DNA of 32,308 nt from Clostridia bacterium (GTDB lineage Bacteria > Bacillota > Clostridia > Oscillospirales > CAG-272): NCBI GenBank assembly GCA_017961575.1, contig JAGCXA010000030.1:1-32308 (forward strand), written 5' to 3'. Shown here in pieces: positions 15,075 through 23,178 of the stretch. Made by a program: the position numbers and the translations under genes. The first letter of the stretch is position 1; each line of letters starts with the position of its first letter. The notes under the pieces were generated by a model, which had not been told where the DNA came from, made no database searches, and saw nothing but the letters and a program-made list of their open reading frames with translations.

Positions 15075-18000
15075 GCGCGCGCCTTGGAGGAGACGATCAG
15101 GCGGAGACCGGAGTTGTTGCGGATGGTCTCGTTCTGATTCTGCAATTCGCGGAGCAGCGCTTCGCGCTCGATGTCGCGGCGGCGCTCGGCGTCCTCTTTC
15201 TCGCGGCGCTCGATCTCGTAGTCGGCGATCAGGGTCGCCGCCTCGTTCGAGGCGCTTTGCATCAAGTCGGACGAAGCCGCGCGGCGGGCGGCGTCGTCGC
15301 GGTCCTTCGCCATCGCGGCGCGGATCGCGGCAAGCTGTTCGCGGTCGGAGGCGGAACGGTTCCCGACGTCGCGGGTGATCACGTCCAGATCGGTATGCGA
15401 GAACGCCGACGCGACCTGCGACGGAACGTAGACGGTTCGCAGGGCGGTGCAGGACAGGACGGCGAATTTGCCGATCTCCTCCACCGAGTCGGGGATCGTC
15501 AGCGTCTCGATCGCGGTGCGGTAGAAGGCGCTCTTGCCGATCCGGATCAGCCCGTTCCCGAGCGTCAGGACGTTCAGGTCGATGCAGCGCGAGAAGGCGT
15601 CGTCGCCGATCACCTGCACGGTGTCGGGCAGAACGACCGATCTGAGCCCGCGGCAATCGTAGAAGGCGCGCTCGCCGATCACGGTGACCGGCAGGTCGCG
15701 GAACTCGGCGGGTACCTCGACGTCGGTCAGCGCACCGCGAATGAAGGCGCGCACCGTGACGCTCTTACCGTCCTTGTTCTCGACCATATCGAAGTGAGCG
15801 TTTCTGAGTTCTTCCTCTTTCTTTTCCTCTGTGATCTCGGAAACCGAGAAGACGCGCACCGACATCGGGACCGACTCGAAGCCCTTATCGGTCTTCTCAA
15901 ACCGGCTCGGGCGGATGGTCGGGACGAGGGCGGTCGGCGCGAGGATGACCGACAGGTTGCGGTTGTCGTCGAAGGCGTTCGGCGCGACGTCGGTCACGCC
16001 CTCCGGCAGGATCAGCGAGACGAGGCGGCAGCGGTCGAAGGCGTGTTCGCCGATCGAAACCAGCCCGGAGCCGAACTTGACCTCGGCGACCGTCCCGGCG
16101 GCGAAGGCGTAACCCTCGATCGTTTTCACCGAGTCGGGGATCGTCACCGACACGGGACCCGTAATATAACGGAAGGCGGAATCGCCGATCTCTTCGAGCA
16201 TTTCGGGCAGGATCATATCGGCGACGGCGTACCCGTCGGCGTAGGCGTAGGGTCCGACCCGCTTGACGGGCAGTCCCCGGTAACTCGCGGGGACCGAGAC
16301 CGAATCCCCGGTCGGGAACCCGAGCAGGACTTCGTAGCCCGAGCCGTCGCGGAGCAAACGGTAGACCTCGTTGGCGCCGGGCTCGCGCGGGATCGTCACA
16401 AGTTCGATCTCGCTGCCGAGCAGGCGGCTTTCGATGGTCTTTTTCAGCGCCGAGCGCCCCTCGTGCAGGAAGATGCGGCGCAGATTGTCGCATCCGCGCA
16501 CGATCCCGCCGTACCCGACCGAAACGGTCGTCACCGGAACGGTCAGCGTTTCGAGCGCGTCAAGGTGATCGAACGCGAAGGAGTCGATCCGTTCCACGCC
16601 CGGCATTTCGACAGCGGACAGCGACGGGCAGTCGTGGAAGGCGCAGGAGTGGAGCCGGGTCACGGTGTCGGGCAGAACGACGGTTTGCAGTTTGGAAAGA
16701 CCGCGGAAGGCGTTGGTGCCGACGGCGATCACGGGTTTCCCGCGATACTCGGCGGGGATCTTCACGGTCGGGGCGTCGAGGATGCAGACGCCGAGACGGT
16801 AGGCGTCCTCGTCGGTCAGATAGTCGAAGCGCAGACGGCAGGAAGCGAAGAGGTCGCCCTCCTCCCCGGGCTGTCTGACGTGGGTGGCGTACTTGCAGTC
16901 GCGGAAGGCGTCGGCAAGACGTTCGGGGATCGAGATCATAAAGTCGCGCCGCATCGTGACGAACAGGTTCTGTCCCACCTGCTCCACCGAATCGGGGATC
17001 AGAAGATCGGGCAACGAACGGCAGTTATAGAAGGCGAAATCGCCGATATACCGGAGCGAGTCGGGCAGTGAGATCGTCGAGAGCGAAAGGTCGCCGTAGA
17101 AGGCGCCGGCGCCGATCGAGGTCACGCGGTCGCCCATCCGGATCATCTCGATCCGATCGCATCCGCGGAAGGCGTTCATCCCGATCAGTTCGACCGAATC
17201 GGGCAGGATCACCGTCTTCACGCGCTCCATTTCGTCCGCCGGGAAGGAACAGCAGATGTTGCGCACGCCGTCCGGGATCCGCAGAACGCCGTTGTCGTCG
17301 GGATGCGGATGCACGCGGAGCAGAAGCCCCTCGCCCTCGACCGTCATCTCCTTGCCGTCGTCCATTCCCCAGTCGGTGTAGACGAAGGCGTCGGGTTCGA
17401 CGTATTCGAGCGTTTCGGGGAACACGACCTTACGGATCCTCGGCGAATCGCGGAACACGCAGCGGATCGCCTTTAACTTCTTCGGAAGGATCAGCCGCTC
17501 GATTTGCAGAACGGCGACGTTATTGATACTGCGGAAGGCGCTGGGTCCGATCTCGGTCACGGGCAGATCGTTGCAGACCGAAGGGATCGTAACGGTGCGG
17601 CTGGCGCCCATATAGTAGGTCAACCGATAGCCCTTTCCGTCCTCGGTCAACTCGAACTCGAAGTCGCCGACGTGCGCGTAGCGCAGATCGTCGCCGTAGA
17701 TCGAGCCCTCGGCGTAGGGCGTCGCCTCGTCGCTCTCCTCGTCGAGCGCGGGAATCGTTCCGTCGTCCCGGACGATCGGCGCGTTTGCGTCGGCTTTCGC
17801 CGCGGGGACGGGCTCCTCTGCGGGCTCTTCGGAGGGTTCTTCCGCGACCGGTTCTTCGGTGACGGGTTCTTCGACGGCAGGGGTCTCCACGACCTCCGCC
17901 GTTTCCGCCGCGGGTTCCGCGGCCGGCTCTTCGGCGGTGGGTTCTTCGGCGATCGGGACGACCGGCTCTTCGACGGCAGGGGCGGCTTCTTTTACGACCG

Positions 18001-18505
18001 TTTCGGCGACCTTGGCGGTCTGTTTTTCGGCGGGCGCGTCGAAGTCGTCGGTGTCCTCCTCGGGGCGGATCACCTCGTCGGGGCGGCGTTCGCGCAGAAC
18101 GCCGGCGTTTTTCAAAATCTGTTTCGCCGTGCGCATCTTTTTCCGCGCGAAATAGGAGAGATCGTCGCGGAACGCCGCCGCCTGATACAGGCAGACGATC
18201 CCGTCGGGGAACGCCTCTTTCAGACGTGCGATGAGATCTTCATAAGTTCCGTGCGAGTCGGTCTTCTGTTTCAGAGCGTTGACGTAGGTGAACCCGAAAT
18301 CCGCAAAAAAGCGCTCGTTGTCCTCCCCGTAACCGGCAAGACGGCGAAGTTCGGTTCCCCTCTCCGCCAGTTTCTTGTGATCGCGGTTGAAATGGATGAC
18401 CACCTTGTCGGGATAGCTCTCCGCCAGACGGTCAAAAAAGGTGTTGAGCCGCTTTGTGAGCGCCGGGGCAAACTCGATCCCGCTCGCGGGACGCCACTCT
18501 GCCAT
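15014..18505 (-). CDS. Cytoplasmic BspA-type leucine-rich repeat protein
   Basis: A 1163-residue protein in four parts. Residues 1-150 form an unknown globular domain (HFNRDHKKLAERGTELRRLA). Residues ~165-250 are a Glu/Pro/Ala/Val-rich linker with repeated EEP. Residues ~270-1040 carry some 20 or more BspA-type (LRR_5) repeats, recognised by units such as VVLPDTVTRLHSCAFHDC and LTIPDSVEEIGKFA. Residues ~1060-1163 are a charged helix, probably a coiled coil. BspA repeats are usually on secreted adhesins, but here there is no signal peptide, lipobox, transmembrane segment or sorting signal. It has a consensus promoter and is monocistronic, with its 3' end repeated downstream. A scaffold or protein-binding role is an inference. 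Confidence 0.88.
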   Translation of the reverse strand: MAEWRPASGIEFAPALTKRLNTFFDRLAESYPDKVVIHFNRDHKKLAERGTELRRLAGYGEDNERFFADFGFTYVNALKQKTDSHGTYEDLIARLKEAFPDGIVCLYQAAAFRDDLSYFARKKMRTAKQILKNAGVLRERRPDEVIRPEEDTDDFDAPAEKQTAKVAETVVKEAAPAVEEPVVPIAEEPTAEEPAAEPAAETAEVVETPAVEEPVTEEPVAEEPSEEPAEEPVPAAKADANAPIVRDDGTIPALDEESDEATPYAEGSIYGDDLRYAHVGDFEFELTEDGKGYRLTYYMGASRTVTIPSVCNDLPVTEIGPSAFRSINNVAVLQIERLILPKKLKAIRCVFRDSPRIRKVVFPETLEYVEPDAFVYTDWGMDDGKEMTVEGEGLLLRVHPHPDDNGVLRIPDGVRNICCSFPADEMERVKTVILPDSVELIGMNAFRGCDRIEMIRMGDRVTSIGAGAFYGDLSLSTISLPDSLRYIGDFAFYNCRSLPDLLIPDSVEQVGQNLFVTMRRDFMISIPERLADAFRDCKYATHVRQPGEEGDLFASCRLRFDYLTDEDAYRLGVCILDAPTVKIPAEYRGKPVIAVGTNAFRGLSKLQTVVLPDTVTRLHSCAFHDCPSLSAVEMPGVERIDSFAFDHLDALETLTVPVTTVSVGYGGIVRGCDNLRRIFLHEGRSALKKTIESRLLGSEIELVTIPREPGANEVYRLLRDGSGYEVLLGFPTGDSVSVPASYRGLPVKRVGPYAYADGYAVADMILPEMLEEIGDSAFRYITGPVSVTIPDSVKTIEGYAFAAGTVAEVKFGSGLVSIGEHAFDRCRLVSLILPEGVTDVAPNAFDDNRNLSVILAPTALVPTIRPSRFEKTDKGFESVPMSVRVFSVSEITEEKKEEELRNAHFDMVENKDGKSVTVRAFIRGALTDVEVPAEFRDLPVTVIGERAFYDCRGLRSVVLPDTVQVIGDDAFSRCIDLNVLTLGNGLIRIGKSAFYRTAIETLTIPDSVEEIGKFAVLSCTALRTVYVPSQVASAFSHTDLDVITRDVGNRSASDREQLAAIRAAMAKDRDDAARRAASSDLMQSASNEAATLIADYEIERREKEDAERRRDIEREALLRELQNQNETIRNNSGLRLIVSSKARALRHQARDRIAEIEKALKDL

Positions 18506-18556
18506 ATCGTCCTCCTTCGGAAAAAGTCTTCCTTATAAAGATAATATTTCGAGTCT

Positions 18557-18585
18557 ATTATAACGATTGCGAACGGCATTGTCAA
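18557..18585 (-). promoter_or_regulatory. Sigma-A promoter of the LRR protein gene
   Basis: Minus strand TTGACA, 17 bp, TATAAT, both perfect, about 50 bp before the ATG. Confidence 0.9.
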
Positions 18586-18683
18586 GAGGAAAGCGCGATT
18601 TTGTCCGAATTTTTCTTGTTTTTTGAAAACGCCCCCCTCTCGTTTCGGACGCAAAAAAAGGGAAAACGGGCGCCTCCGTCCCC

Positions 18684-18712
18684 TTGCTTTTTTCGAAAAA
18701 ACGAAGTATAAT
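18684..18712 (+). promoter_or_regulatory. Promoter of the apbE operon
   Basis: TTGCTT, 17 bp, TATAAT, 24 bp before the ATG at 18737. The divergent LRR promoter lies 98 bp away; the sequence between (18586-18683) shows nothing recognisable. Confidence 0.8.
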
Positions 18713-18736
18713 AGAAGAAAAAACGGAGGGACAGGT

Positions 18737-19798
18737 ATGCGCGAGAAGAGTCGTTTTACCCGGGCGGGCGCCCTGATTCTGTCCGTTTTTCTTTTGTGTC
18801 TTGCGCTCGCGCTTCCCTCCTGTTCGCTCCCGGCGCAAAAGAAATACACGACGGTGATCGACGGTCCCTTCGATACGATGACGCAGCTCGTGATCTACGC
18901 GAGGAAGAAGGGGAATGCCGACGCTTTCTTTGCACGGTTTGAAAACGAACTCCGCAAGTGGGACAGATTGGCGGATATTTACTACGAATACGACGGGATG
19001 AACAACCTGCGGACGCTGAACCTCGCGGCGGGCGGCGCGCCCGTCGAACTCGACCCGGCTCTCCTCGACCTGCTCGAATACGGGCTGGCGGCGCGGAGTC
19101 TCGGCGGGGGGCGGATCGACCTGCTCCTCGGTCCCGTACTTTCGCTCTGGCACGAGTGCCGGACGGCGGGGCTTGCCGATCCCGAAAACGCGCGGATCCC
19201 GACCGACGCGGAACTTTCGGCGGCAGCGGAGATCGCCCGGCGCGCGACGCTCGAGATCGACCGGGACGCCGGAACCGCGTTCCTTCCCGTTCCGGGCTCG
19301 TCGGTTGACGTCGGCGCCTTCGCGAAGGGCTACGCGACCGAACGGATCAGCGCGGAACTCGAGTCTCTCGGCTACACCGACTTCGCCGCGAACGTCGGCG
19401 GGAATCTCCGCGTTTCGGGGGAAGCCGGGAAGGATCCCTGGACGCTCTCGGTGCGCGACCCGATCGCGGGCGGCGTCGTCGGGCGGTTCGGGCAAAGCGG
19501 AAAAAAAGCCCTCGTTACAAGCGGCTCCTACGAGCGTTACTATACCGTCGACGGGGTGAAGTATCATCACATCGTCGACCCCGACACGTCCTTCCCCGCC
19601 GCCTTCGGCTGGGCATCGATCTCGGTCCTTACGGACGACGCGGGACTTGCCGACGTTCTCTCGACCGCCCTGTTCTGTCTCGACCGAGAGGCGGGGGTTT
19701 CCCTGATTTCCGGTCTGTCATCCCCCGTTTCGGTACTCTGGATCGCCGAGAACGGCGAGCGGTACGGGACCGGGATCTTTGAAGGAGGCGGATCGTGA
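18737..19798 (+). CDS. apbE: FAD:protein FMN transferase (ApbE), lipoprotein
   Basis: Exported flavin transferase that attaches FMN from FAD through a phosphoester bond to Ser/Thr of target proteins such as RnfG/RnfD or FMN-binding domain proteins. It has 353 residues. A signal peptide ends in the lipobox LPSC near residue 29, so it is anchored outside. Family motifs are DTMTQL (about 46), DVGAFAKGYA (about 195), NVGGNLRVSG (about 222), and the signature TSGSYERYYTVDG followed by KYHHIVDP (about 255-277), with the metal-binding Asp/Thr region near the end. The start is the ATG at 18737 after GGAGGGA. The next gene starts inside its stop (GTGA), so the three genes are translationally coupled. 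No target flavoprotein is in the window. Confidence 0.93.
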   Translation: MREKSRFTRAGALILSVFLLCLALALPSCSLPAQKKYTTVIDGPFDTMTQLVIYARKKGNADAFFARFENELRKWDRLADIYYEYDGMNNLRTLNLAAGGAPVELDPALLDLLEYGLAARSLGGGRIDLLLGPVLSLWHECRTAGLADPENARIPTDAELSAAAEIARRATLEIDRDAGTAFLPVPGSSVDVGAFAKGYATERISAELESLGYTDFAANVGGNLRVSGEAGKDPWTLSVRDPIAGGVVGRFGQSGKKALVTSGSYERYYTVDGVKYHHIVDPDTSFPAAFGWASISVLTDDAGLADVLSTALFCLDREAGVSLISGLSSPVSVLWIAENGERYGTGIFEGGGS

Positions 19799-20157
19799 AA
19801 CGCTTCTGGCGGCGCGACGCCGTTCTTTTCTTGTCCGTATTACTGATCGCGGGCGCGCTGTTCCTTCTGCTTTTCCTGCTGCGCGGGAAGGGCGAGGGCG
19901 AGCGCGACGTCGTGATCTCCTATCACAATAAGGTGGTCGCGCGTCTGCCGCTGGAAGTCGACACCGAATACCTGTTCGAGTGCGACGAGGGGTATAACCG
20001 CATCGTGATCGAGGGCGGCGCCGTCCGGGTCGCGGAAGCGGATTGCCCGACGCAACGATGCGTGCGCCACGGCGAGTTGATTCCGGCGGACGTCGTTCCG
20101 ATCTTTTGTATTCCGCATTATCTTGACGTCAAGATCGTGAGGAGGGGAAACGAATGA
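19795..20157 (+). CDS. NusG domain II-like membrane-anchored protein
   Basis: A 120-residue protein with one N-terminal transmembrane segment (about 10-30) and an outside domain of the NusG domain II family. The core reads VVISYHNKVVARLPLEVD and VIEGGAVRVAEADCPTQRCV, matching the family pattern in which a Cys pair (DCP...CV) closes the fold. It starts with GTG overlapping the apbE stop by 4 bp and itself overlaps the next gene by 4 bp. The family has no transcription role; it travels with Gx transporter and flavin-transferase genes in anaerobic Firmicutes and is thought to belong to membrane redox systems. The exact function is unknown. Confidence 0.88.
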   Translation: MKRFWRRDAVLFLSVLLIAGALFLLLFLLRGKGEGERDVVISYHNKVVARLPLEVDTEYLFECDEGYNRIVIEGGAVRVAEADCPTQRCVRHGELIPADVVPIFCIPHYLDVKIVRRGNE

Positions 20158-20687
20158 AAAGAACGCCTCTTCCCGTCGCGCGGCGCGTCGTGCTCTCCGC
20201 CGTGCTCTGTGCCGTTTCGCTTCTCTTCTCGTATCTGGAAACCTTTATCCCGATGCCGATGCCGGGAATGAAGATCGGGCTTGCCAATCTGATCCCGCTT
20301 CTTTTGATCCCGACGGTCGGGATCCCGGACGCCGCCTGCGTCTCGCTTCTCCGGATCGGGCTGTCGGCGCTGCTCTTCGGGTCGCCCTTCTCGTTCCTCT
20401 ACTCGCTCGCGGGGGGCGTCGTCAGTTTCGCCGTGACGGTGCTTCTGTTCCGTCTCCGCTTCTTCGGTCTGCCCGGGATCAGTATTCTCGGCGCCGTCGC
20501 GCACAACTGCGGACAGATCCTCGTCGCGATCTTCGCGCTCGGGACGGCGCGGATCACCGTCCTGCTCCCGTGGCTGATCCTCTCGGGGTGCGTCGCGGGG
20601 CTTGCCGTCGGACTGCTCGCTTCCCTGACCCTGCCGCGCCTGCGGCGCGCGGGCGTTTTGCCGGGGGAAGAGACCAAAAAAGAATAA
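20154..20687 (+). CDS. Gx transporter family protein (HepS1/heptaprenyl diphosphate synthase component I-like)
   Basis: A 177-residue membrane protein with five to six hydrophobic helices. It carries the family hallmark PMPMPGMKIGLANLIPLLLI near residue 33 and the block GAVAHNCGQILVA near 113, which resembles S-components of ECF transporters. Databases often name it heptaprenyl diphosphate synthase component I, but the sequence is a transporter-like membrane protein and has no prenyl transferase motifs. The 4-bp overlap with the NusG-II gene and the shared promoter upstream of apbE show a single unit. It may bring in a quinone precursor or a flavin-related substrate; this is inference. Confidence 0.85.
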   Translation: MKRTPLPVARRVVLSAVLCAVSLLFSYLETFIPMPMPGMKIGLANLIPLLLIPTVGIPDAACVSLLRIGLSALLFGSPFSFLYSLAGGVVSFAVTVLLFRLRFFGLPGISILGAVAHNCGQILVAIFALGTARITVLLPWLILSGCVAGLAVGLLASLTLPRLRRAGVLPGEETKKE

Positions 20688-20696
20688 GGCGCAACG

Positions 20697-20737
20697 AACA
20701 CGCCGCCTGCTGGAAACCGCAGGCGGCGTGTTTTTTT
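20697..20737 (+). terminator. Terminator of the apbE-NusG-Gx operon
   Basis: A 14-bp perfect stem (AACACGCCGCCTGC and complement), 8-nt loop and a run of seven Ts. It could also stop the facing ATPase gene transcript less efficiently. Confidence 0.92.
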
Positions 20738-20747
20738 ACGCAAAAGG

Positions 20748-22619
20748 TCAGAGGCGCTTGACGCGCAGGGCGCGCATCGCGTTCAGGATGGCGATCACGG
20801 CGACGCCGACGTCGGCGAAGACCGCGAGCCACATACTCGTATTGATCCCGGTCGCCGAGAGAATCAGGATCGCGAGTTTGACCGCAAGGGCGAAGACGAT
20901 GTTCTGCCGCGCGATCGAAACGGTGCGGCGGGCGATCCGGATCGCCTTCGGGAGTCGGTCGAGTTTATCCGACATGATCACGAGGTCCGCCGCCTCGATC
21001 GCGGCGTCCGACCCGACCCCGCCCATCGCGACGCCGACGTCGGCGAGGGCGATGACCGGCGCGTCGTTGATCCCGTCGCCGACGTAGAGGACCGAACCGT
21101 TCCGTTCGGCGATCAGGTCCTCGACGGCTTTGTACTTGCCGTCGGGGAGAAGCGAGGCGCGAACGAAGTCAAGCGAGAGCGCGTCGGAGACCGGCTTGGC
21201 GTTTTCTTCGGTATCCCCGGTCAGCATCCCGATCCGTCTGACGCCGTGTCGGCGGAGGCGGGCGACGGTATCGCGGCTCTCCTCCCGAACGGCGTCGCCG
21301 ACCGTGAGACTGCCGAGATACTGTCCGTTTGACGCGACGAACACCGACCCTTGCGCGCCGTCGGGCATCGAAACCCCCTCTTCGGCGAGCAGTTTTTTCG
21401 ACCCCACGAGAACGCGGCGACCGTTCACGTCGGCGACGATCCCGCGTCCCGCGCGTTCCTCAACCGAGGCGGGCGACGGAGCGGCGGGCGCAAGTTCGCG
21501 GATCGCAGCGGCGATCGGATGGGTGGAGTTTCGCTCCGCCGAGGCGGCAAGCGAGAGCAGCGTTTCGCGTTCGACCCCCTCCGCCGGGGTGATCGCGCGC
21601 ACTTCAAACTTCCCCTCGGTCAGCGTCCCGGTCTTGTCGCAACAGACGGTCTTCACGTGCGCGAGCGCGTTCATCCGGTTGCCGCCCTTGAAGAGGATGC
21701 CCTCCGAGGCGGCGCCCCCGATCCCGCCGAAGAAACTGAGCGGCACCGAGATCACGAGCGCGCAGGGGCAGGAAACGACGAGGAAGGTCAGGGCGCGGTG
21801 GAGCCAGTCGGTCCAGCCGGGCGCGTGTCCCGTCCAAAGAAGGATCAGCGGAACGCCGATCCCCATCAGAAGCGCCGCCAGAACGACGGCGGGGGTATAA
21901 ACGCGGGAGAAACGAGTGATGAAATTCTCCTGCCGCGACTTCGCCTCGTTCGCGTCCTCGACGAGCGAGAGAACGCGCGACGCCGCCGATTCGTCGGCGA
22001 CGCGCTCCACGCGGGCGATCAGGCGTCCGTTTCGGCAGACCGTACCGCTCGACAGCGCGCTCCCCGGTCCGACCTCGACCGGGACCGATTCCCCGGTCAG
22101 CGACGCGGCGTCGATCAACGCTCTGCCGTCCAGCACCGCGCAGTCGACCGGGACCCGATCGCCCGGACGGATCACGACGGTATCTCCGAGTGACAGGTCG
22201 TCGGCGTCGATCTCTTCCTCAATCCCGTCAGAGAGCCGGATCGCCCGGTCGGGGCGCACGTCCATCAGGGCGCGGATCGATTTCCGCGAGCGGGCGACCG
22301 CCTGATGCTCGAAATACTCCCCCGCAAGGAAGAAGAGCATCACGGCGACGCCCTCGGCGTAACTGCCGATCACGAACGCGCCGACCGACGCGACGGTCAT
22401 CAGAAATTTCTCGTCGAGGAGATCCCGGCGCAGAATGCCCTTGATCGCGTCAAGCCATACGGTATATCCCGCTACGGCGAGCGCGACGAGGAAGACGGCG
22501 AGCACGGCGGGACCCGGCGCGCCGAAGCGCTCGGCGAGCACCCCGGCAAGGAGCAGAAGTCCCCCGAAAAGTACCTGCCATACCTCGTGCGTGAGGTAGG
22601 GCGACAAACGCTTTTTCAT
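20748..22619 (-). CDS. Heavy-metal P1B-type ATPase (Zn/Cd/Pb class), without its own metal-binding domain
   Basis: ATP-driven metal exporter of 623 residues. The signatures are TGES at 175-178, the transmembrane metal site SCPCALVIS at 283-291 (CPC type, Zn2+/Cd2+/Pb2+), the phosphorylation loop DKTGTLTEGKF from 328, the nucleotide-binding HP in STHPIA (about 365), and GDGINDAPV (about 525). Eight transmembrane helices are expected. The protein starts directly at the first helix; the N-terminal HMA domain that most family members carry is absent and is supplied by the separate 72-residue gene 4 bp upstream. Regulation by the CadC-type repressor at 23179 is very likely. The name zntA/cadA would fit by function, but I do not assign one. 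Confidence 0.94.
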   Translation of the reverse strand: MKKRLSPYLTHEVWQVLFGGLLLLAGVLAERFGAPGPAVLAVFLVALAVAGYTVWLDAIKGILRRDLLDEKFLMTVASVGAFVIGSYAEGVAVMLFFLAGEYFEHQAVARSRKSIRALMDVRPDRAIRLSDGIEEEIDADDLSLGDTVVIRPGDRVPVDCAVLDGRALIDAASLTGESVPVEVGPGSALSSGTVCRNGRLIARVERVADESAASRVLSLVEDANEAKSRQENFITRFSRVYTPAVVLAALLMGIGVPLILLWTGHAPGWTDWLHRALTFLVVSCPCALVISVPLSFFGGIGGAASEGILFKGGNRMNALAHVKTVCCDKTGTLTEGKFEVRAITPAEGVERETLLSLAASAERNSTHPIAAAIRELAPAAPSPASVEERAGRGIVADVNGRRVLVGSKKLLAEEGVSMPDGAQGSVFVASNGQYLGSLTVGDAVREESRDTVARLRRHGVRRIGMLTGDTEENAKPVSDALSLDFVRASLLPDGKYKAVEDLIAERNGSVLYVGDGINDAPVIALADVGVAMGGVGSDAAIEAADLVIMSDKLDRLPKAIRIARRTVSIARQNIVFALAVKLAILILSATGINTSMWLAVFADVGVAVIAILNAMRALRVKRL

Positions 22620-22623
22620 TGTC

Positions 22624-22842
22624 TCAGAGCGCGTCGATCGTCACCTTATCCGGGAACGCCTTCGCCGCCTCGCGGATCGCGGCGAGCAGATCCCCCGCCG
22701 GAAGATCGGATTCGACGGTCAGTTTCTCGGAGAGAAAGTTGATCTTCGCGGAGTCGATCCCCTTGACTTTCCCGATCAGCCCCTCCAACTTGGCGGCGCA
22801 GTTCGGGCAGTCGAGTCCGGTGACGGAAAATTTGGTTTTCAT
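22624..22842 (-). CDS. HMA-domain metallochaperone (CopZ-like)
   Basis: A 72-residue stand-alone heavy-metal-associated domain with beta-alpha-beta-beta-alpha-beta pattern. The metal-binding loop is GLDCPNCAAKLE (Cys 12 and Cys 15), followed by the helix LEGLIGKVKGIDSAKINFLSEK. It is co-transcribed with the P-type ATPase, whose ATG follows its stop by 4 bp. It either delivers metal to the ATPase or acts as its missing regulatory domain. Asp before the first Cys (DCPNC) is typical of Zn/Cd-handling domains, while copper chaperones more often have T/H-C-x-x-C. That agrees with the CPC ATPase. Confidence 0.92.
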   Translation of the reverse strand: MKTKFSVTGLDCPNCAAKLEGLIGKVKGIDSAKINFLSEKLTVESDLPAGDLLAAIREAAKAFPDKVTIDAL

Positions 22843-22885
22843 GGTTGTATCCTCTTTTCTATTTGATAACGTATGGAAATCTCAC

Positions 22886-23007
22886 GCCGCGAACGCGGCA
22901 TATCGCGTTTGCCGCCTGTCGGCAAACATATCGCGCCACCGCAAAGGCGGTGGCATATCGCGCGGGACGGCGGTCCCGCATATCGCGCGAAACGCGGAGC
23001 GATTCGC
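22886..23007. repeat. Hairpin array C (CATATCGCG linkers)
   Basis: Lies upstream of the metallochaperone gene and directly against the stop codon of the partial arsR copy. Five hairpins (arms GCCGC, GTTTGCCG, GCCACCGC, GCGGGAC, GCGAA) are joined by four perfect CATATCGCG linkers at 22899, 22927, 22954 and 22979. The last hairpin ends at 23007, one base before the stop. Because arsR, the chaperone and the ATPase are on the same strand, the array would lie inside the operon mRNA, where it could separate the expression of the repressor from that of the export genes. Confidence 0.85.
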
Positions 23008-23124
23008 TCAGTCCTCCTCCGACAGATGCTCGACCGCGATCTCGATGACGTCGCGGACGTGATCGTCGGCGAGCGAGTAAAAGATGTTCTTCTCGCTCCG
23101 GCGCGAGGCGTCACGGCGCGACAT
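23008..23124 (-). pseudogene. Partial second copy of the arsR 3' end with a small open frame
   Basis: The segment 23009-23108 repeats the last ~100 bp of the intact arsR gene (23180-23279) at a distance of 171 bp (57 codons), with about six base differences. In frame, an ATG at 23124 opens a 38-residue peptide, MSRRDASRRSEKNIFYSLAD then DHVRDVIEIAVEHLSEED. Most differences are silent or conservative (Ile to Val, Gly to Glu). In ArsR proteins this part forms the last wing strand and the C-terminal dimerisation helix. No ribosome binding site is visible, so expression is doubtful. It is either a decaying duplicate or a small partner peptide. Confidence 0.7.
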
Positions 23125-23178
23125 TATCGCGAGCGCGGGCAAAGTAGGAAAACCTTCTCCGGGATGTTCCCGCTCGGT

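Noticed and set aside
14967-15656. A 229-codon minus-strand frame at the end of the LRR gene
   Set aside because: It lies in another frame of the LRR coding region and has no start signal or domain.
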